Shown here one piece after another: positions 26,568 to 35,489 of a stretch of DNA of 64,000 bases (position 1 is the first letter of the stretch; the number at the start of each line of letters is the position of its first letter). A program made the position numbers and the translations under genes. The DNA is from Marivita lacus (GTDB lineage: Bacteria > Pseudomonadota > Alphaproteobacteria > Rhodobacterales > Rhodobacteraceae): assembly GCF_014637725.1 (NCBI RefSeq), contig NZ_BMFC01000003.1, positions 124,001-188,000 of the forward strand, in the 5' to 3' direction. The notes under the pieces were generated by a model. The model did not search any database. It worked only from the letters and a program-made list of their open reading frames with translations, and had not been told where the DNA came from.

Positions 26568-26993
26568 ATGGATGTGAAAACCGATCCCGTCGATGAGGCC
26601 AAGGCGATTGTCGAGGCGTATCTGGAACGCTCCATGGTGCCCGATCCCGAAGGCGCTGCCACCTTTGTGTCAAAGGATTTTCAACTCACCTTTACAGGTG
26701 GTCGGCGGTTTTCCGGTCCGGCGGAAAGTTCCGCCTTCAACGCCAAGCGGTATGCCTGGGTGAAGAAGAAATTCCTCAGGACAGATGCCGCGCTGGATTC
26801 ACGAACCGGCGATGTCCACGTCTACAATACCGGCTATCTGTATGGCGAGTGGAAGGATGGGACCGGGTTCGAGACCAACCGCTACATGGACAAGTTCGTT
26901 GTGCGGGGCGGCAAGATCGTTGCCACGGATGTCTGGAATGACAGCGCCGAGATCCTGCTCCACAAGGCGGGGCTTGCCGAGGCGGAGTTGTAG
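26568..26993 (+). CDS. SnoaL/NTF2-like protein
   Basis: 141 residues. The cone-shaped alpha+beta NTF2 pattern is visible: VEAYLERSMVPDPEGAATFVS, DFQLTFTGG, VHVYNTGYLYGEW and YMDKFVVRGGKI. Such proteins are small isomerases, hydrolases or binding proteins in catabolic operons. It ends exactly where the next gene begins (adjacent codons), so the two are coupled. The catalytic type cannot be assigned. Confidence 0.7.
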   Translation: MDVKTDPVDEAKAIVEAYLERSMVPDPEGAATFVSKDFQLTFTGGRRFSGPAESSAFNAKRYAWVKKKFLRTDAALDSRTGDVHVYNTGYLYGEWKDGTGFETNRYMDKFVVRGGKIVATDVWNDSAEILLHKAGLAEAEL

Positions 26994-27878
26994 ATGGTGC
27001 GTGACAACGGGCGCTATTCCTACAGCGCAATCAACGGACGGTCCGATTACAACTGGCCCAATGGGAAACGTCTGGCGGTCTATATCGGGCTCAACCTCGA
27101 ACATTTTGCCTTTGGCGACGGGCTGGGTGCCGAACTGGCCCCCGGAGGCCCGCAGCCGGACGTTCTCAACTACGCATGGCGCGACTATGGCAACCGGGTC
27201 GGTGCGTGGCGGATGCGGGACATGTTCGATGCGCTGGACATGCCTGTGAGTGTGCTGGCCAACAGCGCGATGTACGAGTATGCGCCGGACCTGATGGCGG
27301 CGTTCCGGGACCGGGGCGATGAAATCGTCGGGCATGGCCGCACGAATTCCGAACGTCAGGATGTGCTGCCACCAGAGGAGGAGGCCGTGCTGATCGATGA
27401 GGCGACGCAGATCCTGACTGCGCGCGAGGGCACCGCGCCCAAGGGCTGGTTGTCGCCATGGATCGCCGAAAGCCTGCACACCCCCGACCTTCTGGCCAAG
27501 GCGGGGTATGGCTATACGCTCAACTGGTGCATGGACGATCAGCCGATCTGGACGCAGACCAGCGCGGGGCGGCTTCTGTCCATTCCCTATCCGCAAGAGG
27601 TGAACGACATTCCGTCGATCGTCGCGCGCAAGGACAGTGCGGCGCAATTTGCGGACATGATCATCGACAATTTCGACGAGATGCTCCAGCAATCCGTCGC
27701 CCAGCCGCTGGTCATGGGCATTGCCCTGCATCCCTATCTTGTCGGCCAGCCTTACCGCCTGCGCCATCTGCGCCGCGCCTTGACCCATATCTGCGCCCAC
27801 CGCGACGACATCTGGCTGACCCGCAGCGGCGACATCCACGACCATTGCCGCCACACGATCCCCGACCTGATCGCGTAG
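26994..27878 (+). CDS. Polysaccharide deacetylase / PuuE-like hydrolase
   Basis: 294 residues of the NodB-like carbohydrate esterase 4 superfamily, closest in pattern to PuuE-type amidohydrolases, not chitin deacetylases. Features are LAVYIGLNLEHFAFG near the N-terminus, WRDYGNRVGAWRM, GDEIVGHGRTNSE and ALHPYLVGQPYR, which should supply the metal ligands. No signal peptide, so it is cytosolic. With a pyrimidine/taurine-type importer and a RutR-like regulator, it may open an amide or ring bond of the imported nitrogen compound. Confidence 0.75.
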   Translation: MVRDNGRYSYSAINGRSDYNWPNGKRLAVYIGLNLEHFAFGDGLGAELAPGGPQPDVLNYAWRDYGNRVGAWRMRDMFDALDMPVSVLANSAMYEYAPDLMAAFRDRGDEIVGHGRTNSERQDVLPPEEEAVLIDEATQILTAREGTAPKGWLSPWIAESLHTPDLLAKAGYGYTLNWCMDDQPIWTQTSAGRLLSIPYPQEVNDIPSIVARKDSAAQFADMIIDNFDEMLQQSVAQPLVMGIALHPYLVGQPYRLRHLRRALTHICAHRDDIWLTRSGDIHDHCRHTIPDLIA

Positions 27879-28068
27879 GCATCTGGCGCGTGGATCAGGT
27901 GACCCTCTCGACCATGCCCTGACGCAATCGAAGGGCCGCGTCGGGCCGGACGTCACCATCCGGTCCGATCACGATGCGGTGGCTGTGACCATCACACGGC
28001 CGCGTTCTTGAGGGTTGCAATACTAAGGTCCGCCATACACAACAGCGGGTCGTGGTGAAATTCGGAGA

Positions 28069-28596
28069 CTACGCGACGGACCCGGCATATTGCGCAGCGG
28101 GGGCCTGCACCCATGTCACCTGCATGTCGACCTTGGCCGCAGCCAGCAGGTTCATCACCGGGCAGCGGAATTCGACATTGCGGCAGAGCTGGCGGAACCG
28201 CGCCTCGGGTTCGTCGGAATAGACAGTGATATCCAGCTTGCCGCTTTCGAAATAGGGGCGGATGCCCGGCACACCCTTGGGACCGCGCACGTCGATCTGG
28301 CTTTCGCAGGCGAAATCCACTCCGGCATAGGCAAAGCCCATGGCATTGGCGACGCCGTTGATGATGACACCGTCACAGCCCACGAGTACGACCAGAACCG
28401 TCTCGAGCGGGCTTGGCGCGCTGTTGGTGCCACCCAGCGACGCGGGCTCGTCGGTATAAACCGGCTCGAAGTCCCGCACCTGAATTTTTGTGCGTGTACC
28501 TGCGGCGTTGGTTGCCTTCACGTGCCGCACGCCAATCTTCTTGGTGTGGGGGTCGATGCTCGGCTCGATGATGTCGGGATCAATCATGTTGGACAT
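28069..28596 (-). CDS. OsmC family protein
   Basis: 175 residues from ATG 28596. The OsmC/Ohr fold shows ASLGGTNSAPSPLETVLVVL and both reactive cysteine positions (VGCDGVI, EFRCPVMN). OsmC-family members reduce organic peroxides or act on thiol-linked compounds. It starts 11 bp after the TctA-TctB stop with GGCTG before the ATG, so it is the last gene of the TTT operon. Its presence there is unusual. Confidence 0.85.
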   Translation of the reverse strand: MSNMIDPDIIEPSIDPHTKKIGVRHVKATNAAGTRTKIQVRDFEPVYTDEPASLGGTNSAPSPLETVLVVLVGCDGVIINGVANAMGFAYAGVDFACESQIDVRGPKGVPGIRPYFESGKLDITVYSDEPEARFRQLCRNVEFRCPVMNLLAAAKVDMQVTWVQAPAAQYAGSVA

Positions 28597-28607
28597 GGAG
28601 CAGCCTT

Positions 28608-30542
28608 TCAGCTCAGGGGGATAAGCGCGCCCACGGGCGGATCGCCGCGCAGCACGTCGAAGAGGAACCAGATCGCGGCGAACACCACCGCCCCGTAAAG
28701 CGCCGCTGTCCACAGCCGCATCTGCGCACGCGCCAGCAACATCCAGCACAACAGCGCCAGCGTGGGGATCGTCAGCCCGATGGCCCAGAGCGCAACGGCA
28801 TAGGCCAGCAGCACCGCAAGGATCGTCAGCTCGCCCGCGTCTCGGGCAAGGTCGGGCTTGAATTCCCGCACGCCCCGAAACACCAGCCAGAGCGTCAGCG
28901 GAACCCCCGGCGCGATGGCCAGCAGGGGCATCAACCGCGAGGCCGGGTTGAAGGTGAACGTCTCCCACAGCGCATAAAGGAACAGCGTCGCGGCAAGTGC
29001 GGCCAGCATCAGCGCCACGCTGCGGTTGCACTCTTCCGCGGTATCGGTGTCCTCGGGCTCTGTCACGGCTTCGTTGCTCTGCCACTGGCGCAGCTTGCGG
29101 ACCCCGGAGATCAGCAGCGGGATCACGATGATCGACGCGATGACCAGCACACCGGGCCGCGTGAGCCACGACCAGCCGTGGATTTGATTGGTCAGCCAGA
29201 AATACTGCTCCATCGGGCCGGACAGCACGAAGCCGACAAGCGCCGGGGCACGCGGCCAGCCGCCATGCTTCATCAGCCAGCCAAGCGCACCCAGCATGAA
29301 CAGCATGAAGATGTCACCGATGGTCGAGGTCGCCTGATAGGCTCCGATCACCATGACAAGCACCAATGGCGCCGCGATGATCGCGAAAGGGATGCGGGTG
29401 AGCCGCGCGAGCATCGGCGTGATGGCAAAGCAGAGCGCCGCACCCACGATCGAGGTGAGCGCGACCGACCACACGATGAGGAACATCAGGTCGGGGTTCT
29501 GCGTCACCATGCGCGGTCCGGGATAGTAGCCGAACGAGAAAAGCGCGCCGAGAAAGATCGCCGCCGCAGGTCCACCCGGTACGCTGAAGAGCAGCGTGGG
29601 CACGAGATCCGAGATCACGGTCGCGTTGTTCGCCCCTTCCGAGGCGGCGATGCCACGGATCTCGCCCTTGCCGAATTTGGATTTGTCCTTGGTCGAGCGG
29701 ATCGCATGACCGTAAGCCACCCATGTCGAGGCCGACGCGCCCACTGCAGGCACAAAGCCCCCCAGAACGCCGATCAGCGAGGCGCGCAGCACCAGCCAGC
29801 GATGGCGCCAGAAATCGCGGAAGCCGTCACCCCATTGCGAGACTTCCATGCGTTGATGGCTGATCCCGCCGCCTTGCGCGAGCATGGAGATCACTTCGGC
29901 CACGCCGAACAGGCCCAGTGCCACGATGGTCAATGAGAACCCGTCAAGCAGGTAGACCTGTCCAAAGGTAAAGCGGAAATCGGCTGCCGCCTGTGCTGGC
30001 CCGACCACGCCAAGCAGCACACCAAGCGCGGCCGCTGCCAATCCCTTGGCCAAGTCCTTGCCGATCATCGACGAGGCAAAGAACAGACCCACGAGCGCCA
30101 GCATGAACAGTTCGGGCGTGGAGAGCATCAGCACGATCGGCCCGGCGATGGGGATGGCGAAGAAGAGCACCAGCGATCCGACCAGCCCGCCCACCATGGA
30201 CGCCAGAAAGCCCACACCAAGCGCGCGGGCCGCCTGACCCTGCTTTGCGAGCGCATGGCCCTCGATGGCCGTTGGCGCGGAAGCCGGGGAGCCGGGCGCG
30301 CCCAGAAGCACCGAGGTGATCGTGTCCGAGGTGTAGACGACCGACACCGCGCCCAGCAGCATCGCGAGGCCGGAATAGTCGTCGAGATAGTAGATGAAGG
30401 GCAACAGGATCGACACTGCCGCGACCCCGCCCAGTCCCGGCAGCATGCCGAAGACCATGCCGACCAGCATCCCGGCAAAGAGCGCGGCCAGTCGCATCGG
30501 GTCGAAGAGCGCGTCAAGCGCGATCAGCGCGTTGTCGATCAT
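28608..30542 (-). CDS. Tripartite tricarboxylate transporter TctA-TctB fusion
   Basis: 644 residues. Residues 1 to about 500 are the large TctA permease (GMLPGLGGVAAVSILLPF, VLLGAPGSPASAPTAIEG, ASEGANNATVISDLVPTLLF). Residues about 510-644 contain four further helices (LMLAALAATLFLYALWETF, ELTILAVLLAYAVALWAIGL) that match the small subunit TctB. Normally TctB is a separate protein of about 150 residues; no separate tctB is present, which supports fusion. It imports an organic acid with the periplasmic TctC encoded just upstream. Confidence 0.88.
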   Translation of the reverse strand: MIDNALIALDALFDPMRLAALFAGMLVGMVFGMLPGLGGVAAVSILLPFIYYLDDYSGLAMLLGAVSVVYTSDTITSVLLGAPGSPASAPTAIEGHALAKQGQAARALGVGFLASMVGGLVGSLVLFFAIPIAGPIVLMLSTPELFMLALVGLFFASSMIGKDLAKGLAAAALGVLLGVVGPAQAAADFRFTFGQVYLLDGFSLTIVALGLFGVAEVISMLAQGGGISHQRMEVSQWGDGFRDFWRHRWLVLRASLIGVLGGFVPAVGASASTWVAYGHAIRSTKDKSKFGKGEIRGIAASEGANNATVISDLVPTLLFSVPGGPAAAIFLGALFSFGYYPGPRMVTQNPDLMFLIVWSVALTSIVGAALCFAITPMLARLTRIPFAIIAAPLVLVMVIGAYQATSTIGDIFMLFMLGALGWLMKHGGWPRAPALVGFVLSGPMEQYFWLTNQIHGWSWLTRPGVLVIASIIVIPLLISGVRKLRQWQSNEAVTEPEDTDTAEECNRSVALMLAALAATLFLYALWETFTFNPASRLMPLLAIAPGVPLTLWLVFRGVREFKPDLARDAGELTILAVLLAYAVALWAIGLTIPTLALLCWMLLARAQMRLWTAALYGAVVFAAIWFLFDVLRGDPPVGALIPLS

Positions 30543-30572
30543 GGGGCTGCCCGGGGGTTGGAGACAGGAACA

Positions 30573-30602
30573 GGAGGCGGACCCGCAAGGGGTGCCGCCT
30601 CC
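30573..30602 (-). repeat. Hairpin between tctC and tctA-tctB
   Basis: GGAGGCGG and CCGCCTCC form a perfect 8-bp stem, extended inward by ACCC/GGGT. Positioned after the binding-protein stop without a T run, it probably stabilises the tctC message relative to the permease. Confidence 0.55.
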
Positions 30603-30621
30603 GTACCGTTTCGTCTGTGCT

Positions 30622-31689
30622 TCAGAAGTTCACGCCGTACTTTTCGCTGAGCAGGGTGCGGAGGTAGGTTCTGACCTCGTCCGACGGCGACAGCGCCGCC
30701 TTGATCGCGGCTTCTGTCTCCGGTCCTGCGCTCAACCGCGCGCCGCCGGTGACGTCCTGGCTTGCGGCCTGGAATTCGGGATCGGCATTGATCGCCTCGA
30801 CCGCGGCGGCAAAGGCATCAAGCGCCTCTTGCGGGGCGTCGGGATGCAGGTAGCCGGTCAGGCCATAGGCATAGGTCACCGAGGCGATGCCCTGGAACGC
30901 GTCCCATTCGATGCCCGACGGGGGCTGGCCGTTCATCGTCTCGTAGACCTCGTAGACCGAGGGCAGCTCCGGTGCGACGGGATCGCGGGCCTTGAGCACG
31001 CCACCTTCCATCGCGCCGCCGGTCCAGAGTGGCACGGCATTGCCTTCTTCCACGCTCGGTACAACCTGCGTCAGCCAGACCGGCGTGAACTGGTAGTCGA
31101 TATTGACCTCGCCCTGTTCGAAAGCGAGCCGCACCGGACCGCGCCCGGTAAAGCCGAGCACCGATTTCACGTCGAGCCCCAGCACCTCGAAGGACAGAAG
31201 ACCCGGCAGGTCCGAGGCCGCCGCCGCGATGCCGCCATAGATCAGCGGGTTTGAGGACTCCTTGATGCCGGCTGCATCCGTCACGCCGGTCGAGGGCGAG
31301 ACATAGGCGACCGCGCCAAACGGGTGGCTGTAGGCAACGCGATACTCCGACAGACGGTATTCCACGCCCTCCTGTCCCAAAACAAAGGGGTTGGCGGTCG
31401 AAGACGTGGTGAACAGGATCGTGGTGCCGTCCGCCTTGGCATTCTGCTCGAACCAGTTGGCCCCGAGGATGGACCCGCCGCCGGGACGGTCGATCACGTT
31501 GATCTCGGGATTGCCGGGCAGGTGCTTCTCGAAATAGGGCTCGAGGAACTTGGCAGAGACAAAGGTCGCCCCGCCAGTGCCGAAAGGCACGATCACGTCG
31601 ATGGACTTCCCGGCGAAATAACCGTCCTGAGCCTGGGCCATCGTGGCAAGCGCGGCAAGCGCCGCAGTCGTCGTCAGCAGTTTACGCAT
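30622..31689 (-). CDS. Tripartite tricarboxylate transporter substrate-binding protein
   Basis: 355 residues, Sec signal (MRKLLTTTAALAALATMAQA), then the TctC/Bug fold: IDVIVPFGTGGATFVSAKF and VIDRPGGGSILGANWF. Bug proteins bind carboxylates such as citrate, aromatic acids or glutarate. It is about 30 codons longer than typical Bug proteins. Two FAH-family enzymes around it suggest the ligand is catabolised through an acylpyruvate-type intermediate. Confidence 0.88.
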   Translation of the reverse strand: MRKLLTTTAALAALATMAQAQDGYFAGKSIDVIVPFGTGGATFVSAKFLEPYFEKHLPGNPEINVIDRPGGGSILGANWFEQNAKADGTTILFTTSSTANPFVLGQEGVEYRLSEYRVAYSHPFGAVAYVSPSTGVTDAAGIKESSNPLIYGGIAAAASDLPGLLSFEVLGLDVKSVLGFTGRGPVRLAFEQGEVNIDYQFTPVWLTQVVPSVEEGNAVPLWTGGAMEGGVLKARDPVAPELPSVYEVYETMNGQPPSGIEWDAFQGIASVTYAYGLTGYLHPDAPQEALDAFAAAVEAINADPEFQAASQDVTGGARLSAGPETEAAIKAALSPSDEVRTYLRTLLSEKYGVNF

Positions 31690-31721
31690 GTCTTCCTCCC
31701 TAGGTTTTTGTCATGTCGGCC

Positions 31722-32591
31722 TCAGCCGATCTCGTTCTCCAGTACTCCCAGCCTGGTGATCGAGACCTTCATCTGGTCCCCGGACCTGAGGTATTTCGGC
31801 GGGGTGAACCCGATGCCCACACCGACGGGTGTGCCGGTGGCGATGATGTCGCCGGGCAGCAGCGTCATGGTGCGGGACATCGTTTCGATCAGCGTCGGAA
31901 TGTCGAAGATCAGGTCCGACACGGTCACCCGCTGGCGTTCTTCGCCGTTGATTTCCGTCACCAGTTCCAGCGCGGTCACATCGCCGACTTCGTCGGATGT
32001 GGCGATCCACGGCCCCATCGGACAGAAGGTGTCGATCCCTTTGCCGATGACCCACTGGTTGTGCTGTTTCTGCAATTCGCGCGAGGTGACATCGTTCACG
32101 ATGACATAGCCGAACACATGGTCATAAGCGTCGGCCTTGGATACGCCAAAGCAACGCTTGCCGATGACCACGCCCAGTTCACCCTCGTAATCCACCGATG
32201 CTGTCGGATCGAGCGAGCCGCGCACCACATCGCCCGGACCGCAGACACTGGTCGTGGCCTTGGTGAAGACCACGGGATGCGACGGCACCTGTTCCTTGGC
32301 GCTGGAGTCAAAGCCGCTGTTGTGGAATTCCGCCGCGTGGGCGTAGTAATTCTTGCCGACGCAGAAGATATCGCGCAGCGGTGCCGGGATCGGTGAAAGC
32401 AGGCGCACATCCGCCAGCGGCGCGCGCGTGAGCTCGGCATCCTGCCAAGCCGCAAGTGCGGCCTCTCCGCCCTCGATGACGGACAGGACAGCGCGTTGCG
32501 CGTCGGCCCCGGTCACACAGACAACAGCGTTTGTCCCGTCGACGAAACCAGCCGCCATTTCCCCGTCCATTTCGAAGGTAATCAGCTTCAT
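31722..32591 (-). CDS. FAH family hydrolase/isomerase 1
   Basis: 289 residues from ATG 32591. Fumarylacetoacetase C-terminal-like fold with DIFCVGKNYYAHAAEF, metal-binding DYEGELGVVIGK and LLPGDIIATGTPVGVG. Members cleave acylpyruvates or isomerise/decarboxylate products of meta-cleavage pathways. It heads the minus-strand TTT operon and is divergent from gntR. An open extension upstream into the promoter region is not protein-like. The exact substrate cannot be told from sequence. Confidence 0.87.
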   Translation of the reverse strand: MKLITFEMDGEMAAGFVDGTNAVVCVTGADAQRAVLSVIEGGEAALAAWQDAELTRAPLADVRLLSPIPAPLRDIFCVGKNYYAHAAEFHNSGFDSSAKEQVPSHPVVFTKATTSVCGPGDVVRGSLDPTASVDYEGELGVVIGKRCFGVSKADAYDHVFGYVIVNDVTSRELQKQHNQWVIGKGIDTFCPMGPWIATSDEVGDVTALELVTEINGEERQRVTVSDLIFDIPTLIETMSRTMTLLPGDIIATGTPVGVGIGFTPPKYLRSGDQMKVSITRLGVLENEIG

Positions 32592-32609
32592 TATCTCGAC
32601 ACTCTTATT

Positions 32610-32623
32610 TTTTATCGATAAAA
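32610..32623. promoter_or_regulatory. AT-rich 14-bp palindrome, candidate GntR operator
   Basis: TTTTATCGATAAAA is exactly self-complementary and lies between the divergent FAH (32591) and gntR (32695) starts. It is a natural position for autoregulation and control of the transporter operon. Confidence 0.5.
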
Positions 32624-32694
32624 CCAGAAAACATATGAAAGTGAGTCTGTCAAATACAGTTGCGATGCCGGACGAGGTGGGACATCCAGACGCC

Positions 32695-33399
32695 ATGAAC
32701 ACACAGATCCTCCATCCTTCCGAAGGCGAAACCCTCGTGGATACCGCCTATCGCGGCTTGCGCCATGACATCATCGCGGGAACCCGCGTGCCGGGCGAAC
32801 GCTTGCGCATCGAAAAGCTCAAGGCGCTTTACGGCATCGGCCCGACACCGTTGCGCGAAGCGTTGCAGAAACTTGCGCAGGACGGGCTGGTCGTCACCGA
32901 GGGCAATCGCGGCTTTACAGTTGCCCCGCTCGATCCGTCGGAGTTCGCGGATCTCAACCTTGCCCGGACCGTGATCGAGAAAGAGGCGCTGCGCCTGTCC
33001 ATCGCTCAGGGCGACACTGCGTGGGAAGCGCGCGTCGTGGCGGCAAGCTACATCATGGCCAAGGAAGACGCGGCCCTGTCCCGCGCCGAAAGCGCTGTTC
33101 CCGATGCCTGGGAACAGGCGAATGCCGGGTTTCACGCAGCGCTTGTCTCGGCCTGCGGGTCCGACTGGCTGCTGCGCCTGCGGGTCGGGCTGCACGACCA
33201 TTGCGAACGCTACCGCAGGGCCTCGGTCTATCAAAGGCTCGGGTCGCGCGACCTTGGCGCCGAACACGCCGCGATCTCGGAGGCCGCGCTGGCCCGCGAT
33301 GCCGAACGCGCCTGCACCCTGACCGAACGCCATTTCGCGCTGACCGCCGCAATCCTCAAGGAAGTCGAGGGCGCCGCGGCAGGACAGCCCGGCCGATGA
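32695..33399 (+). CDS. GntR family regulator (FCD type)
   Basis: 234 residues with a winged helix (AYRGLRHDIIAGTRVPGERL, GPTPLREALQKLAQDG) and a helical FCD ligand domain. In-frame ATGs at 32665 and 32695 are both possible; 32695 gives the usual short N-terminus. It overlaps the TauE start (ATGA) and faces the divergent TTT/FAH operon. A repressor responding to the imported acid is likely. Confidence 0.87.
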   Translation: MNTQILHPSEGETLVDTAYRGLRHDIIAGTRVPGERLRIEKLKALYGIGPTPLREALQKLAQDGLVVTEGNRGFTVAPLDPSEFADLNLARTVIEKEALRLSIAQGDTAWEARVVAASYIMAKEDAALSRAESAVPDAWEQANAGFHAALVSACGSDWLLRLRVGLHDHCERYRRASVYQRLGSRDLGAEHAAISEAALARDAERACTLTERHFALTAAILKEVEGAAAGQPGR

Positions 33400-34142
33400 C
33401 ACTCGAAATCCTGATCTTTCTTGCCGCCGGTCTTGTCGGCGGAATGGTCAATTCGGCGGCGGGCGGGGCCAAGCTCTTCGTTTTTCCGATGCTGCTGGCC
33501 AGCGGGCTGCCGCCCATCGCGGCCAACGTCACGCAGGGTGTGGCACTCTGGCCCGCGCAATTGTCTGCGGTCTGGGTCTATCGACGCGAATTGAGGGACG
33601 ACGCGCAAACGCTGGCCCGGCAATTTCTGCCAGCCCTGCTTGGCGCAGTGGCGGGATCGGTTGTCATGGTCAATTCGGGCAATGACGTCTTTGTCCGCGT
33701 CGTGCCGTTTCTGCTGTGTGTCGCAGTGGTCGCCATCGTGCTTGGCCCCAAGACGACCGATCTCATGCGCTGGGCCTTTCCCGGAGACCGCCTGCGCGCC
33801 GCGACCGCCGTCCTGCTGACGCTGATCGGCTTCTACGGCGGCTTTTTTGGCGCTGGCATGGGCTTCATGCTGCTGGCGGTGCTTTCGGCCTCGACAGGGC
33901 AGGGCTTGGGCCGCGTGAACGGGGCCAAGAACCTGTTTGCGGCCGGGATCCAGTCGGCAGCGGTTATCCCCATGATGCTGTCGGGTCTCACCGACTGGCT
34001 GGCGGCGGGCTGTGTTCTGGCGGGCGGCTTGGTCGGCGGTTATTTCGGCGCGTCGATCACCCGGCGCCTGCCCGAGAAACCGTTGCGCATCGGTGTCGCC
34101 GTGCTGGGTCTTGGGCTGACATTGTCCTTTCTGTTTTCCTGA
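33396..34142 (+). CDS. TauE/SafE family membrane transporter
   Basis: 248 residues with about eight membrane helices; N-terminal GLVGGMVNSAAGGAKLFVFP and a repeat-like GFYGGFFGAGMGFML, characteristic of TauE/SafE anion exporters. Family members export sulfite, sulfoacetate or organic anions. It is coupled to gntR by overlap and followed by a second FAH gene, so it may relieve accumulation of a pathway intermediate. Confidence 0.85.
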   Translation: MTLEILIFLAAGLVGGMVNSAAGGAKLFVFPMLLASGLPPIAANVTQGVALWPAQLSAVWVYRRELRDDAQTLARQFLPALLGAVAGSVVMVNSGNDVFVRVVPFLLCVAVVAIVLGPKTTDLMRWAFPGDRLRAATAVLLTLIGFYGGFFGAGMGFMLLAVLSASTGQGLGRVNGAKNLFAAGIQSAAVIPMMLSGLTDWLAAGCVLAGGLVGGYFGASITRRLPEKPLRIGVAVLGLGLTLSFLFS

Positions 34143-34159
34143 GGAGCGGGGATCGCACC

Positions 34160-35104
34160 ATGAAATTTTGTACCTTCTTTCACGCGGACGAACGCCGCCT
34201 TGGCCTTGTCGATGGCGACCGTATCGTCGATCTGCACAAGGCCGACCCACGTTCCGAATTCATCGACATGGTGTCGCTGATCCGGGGCGGAGAGAGTGCC
34301 CGTAAGGCCGCACGTACCATCGCGGACAACCCGCCTGAAGAGGCCTGTGTTCAAATCGACACGGTGCGTTTGGCCGCGCCTCTTCTGCCTTCGACCGTGC
34401 TGTGTGCTGGCAGCAACTACCACGCCCACAACGCCGAAAAGGCGAATGCGCCGCTCTCGGGCAAGGAGCCGGAGTTCTTTCTGAAGACATCCGATTGCGT
34501 GATCGGTCCGGAAGACGGGATCGTGCATGACCCCGAACTCACCTCGAAACTGGATTGCGAAACGGAGCTTGCCATCGTGATCGGCCGCGAAGGCCGCCAC
34601 ATTCCCGAGGCCGACGCACTGGCACATGTCTTTGGCTACACGGTGTCAAATGACGTGACCGCGCGCGACCGACAAGTGCGCCGCACGCCCGAGGGTGTCG
34701 TCTATTACGAACTTGGGCGCGGCAAGGCCTTCGATTCCAGCCTGCCTCTCGGTCCTGTCATCACCACCACGGATGCGATTCCCGATCCTCAGGCGCTGAT
34801 GCTGCGGACCTGGATCAACGGAGAGCTGCGCCAGGAGGCAAACACCGCCGACATGCTCTGGAGCTGCGCCGCGCTGATCCATTTCTTTTCGATCAACTTC
34901 ACCCTCAAACCCGGCATGGTGATCCTGACCGGTACACCCGCCGGTACCGCATGGTCTGTCGATGCCGAGCTTGGCGGTAAATGGCAGCCCGCACCGGGTC
35001 TGGTGGCCGCGACGCGCTACTGCTTGCCCGGAGACCGGGTGGAAAGCGAAATCGAACGGATCGGCACACTGCGCAATAGGGTGGTCGCAGGCAGCGCTGT
35101 TTGA
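34160..35104 (+). CDS. FAH family hydrolase/isomerase 2
   Basis: 314 residues from ATG 34160 (MKFCTFFHADERRLGLVDG). FAH fold with TVLCAGSNYHAHNAEKAN, metal site CETELAIVIGREG and NFTLKPGMVILTGTPAGTA. It resembles acylpyruvate or 2-hydroxyhepta-diene-dioate-type enzymes and differs clearly from FAH 1 in the linker after the metal site. Having two FAH enzymes on either side of one regulator suggests consecutive steps or alternative substrates of the same route. Confidence 0.85.
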   Translation: MKFCTFFHADERRLGLVDGDRIVDLHKADPRSEFIDMVSLIRGGESARKAARTIADNPPEEACVQIDTVRLAAPLLPSTVLCAGSNYHAHNAEKANAPLSGKEPEFFLKTSDCVIGPEDGIVHDPELTSKLDCETELAIVIGREGRHIPEADALAHVFGYTVSNDVTARDRQVRRTPEGVVYYELGRGKAFDSSLPLGPVITTTDAIPDPQALMLRTWINGELRQEANTADMLWSCAALIHFFSINFTLKPGMVILTGTPAGTAWSVDAELGGKWQPAPGLVAATRYCLPGDRVESEIERIGTLRNRVVAGSAV

Positions 35105-35124
35105 GGGCGCTCTGCGCAATCAGG

Positions 35125-35394
35125 TCAGGCGTCCAGTCCCACCTTGCGCCGCTGCTCCAGTATGGCCGGGCAATGAATGACGACTCCTTGCTCCATGGCC
35201 CGCGCAAGGTCGCTGAGCGAGAGGCCGAGGTCGGTCAGTCGGTCTTCCACCCGCGGCGGCACTTCGGGACAGCTGATCCGCGTCACCAGACCGTCCCTCT
35301 CAAGATCGCGCAGCGTCTGGGTGAGCATCAGCTTGTCGAAGGGAATGTCGCGCGAGGCGCTGAGGGTGATCTTCTGTTGCTTGGGCATTGGCAT
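35125..35394 (-). pseudogene. Truncated HxlR-type regulator
   Basis: 89 residues. [18 protein letters not shown] and [19 protein letters not shown] match the recognition helix and wing of HxlR regulators. The first part of the winged helix (the Cys-containing start and the WTLLIL helix) is replaced by an unrelated [17 protein letters not shown] segment. The upstream half is therefore lost. It may still be translated, but DNA binding is doubtful. Confidence 0.5.
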
Positions 35395-35489
35395 ATCTCC
35401 GCGACGGGCCAGCCGGGAGCCACGCTCCCGAGCTATAAACCCGTCCCGGAAATCCCGCCTCAGCCTGTCAAGGACAAGGAGACTGAACG

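Noticed and set aside
28597-29169. N-terminal extension of the OsmC gene
   Set aside because: It overlaps TctA-TctB in another frame; the OsmC fold begins near ATG 28596.
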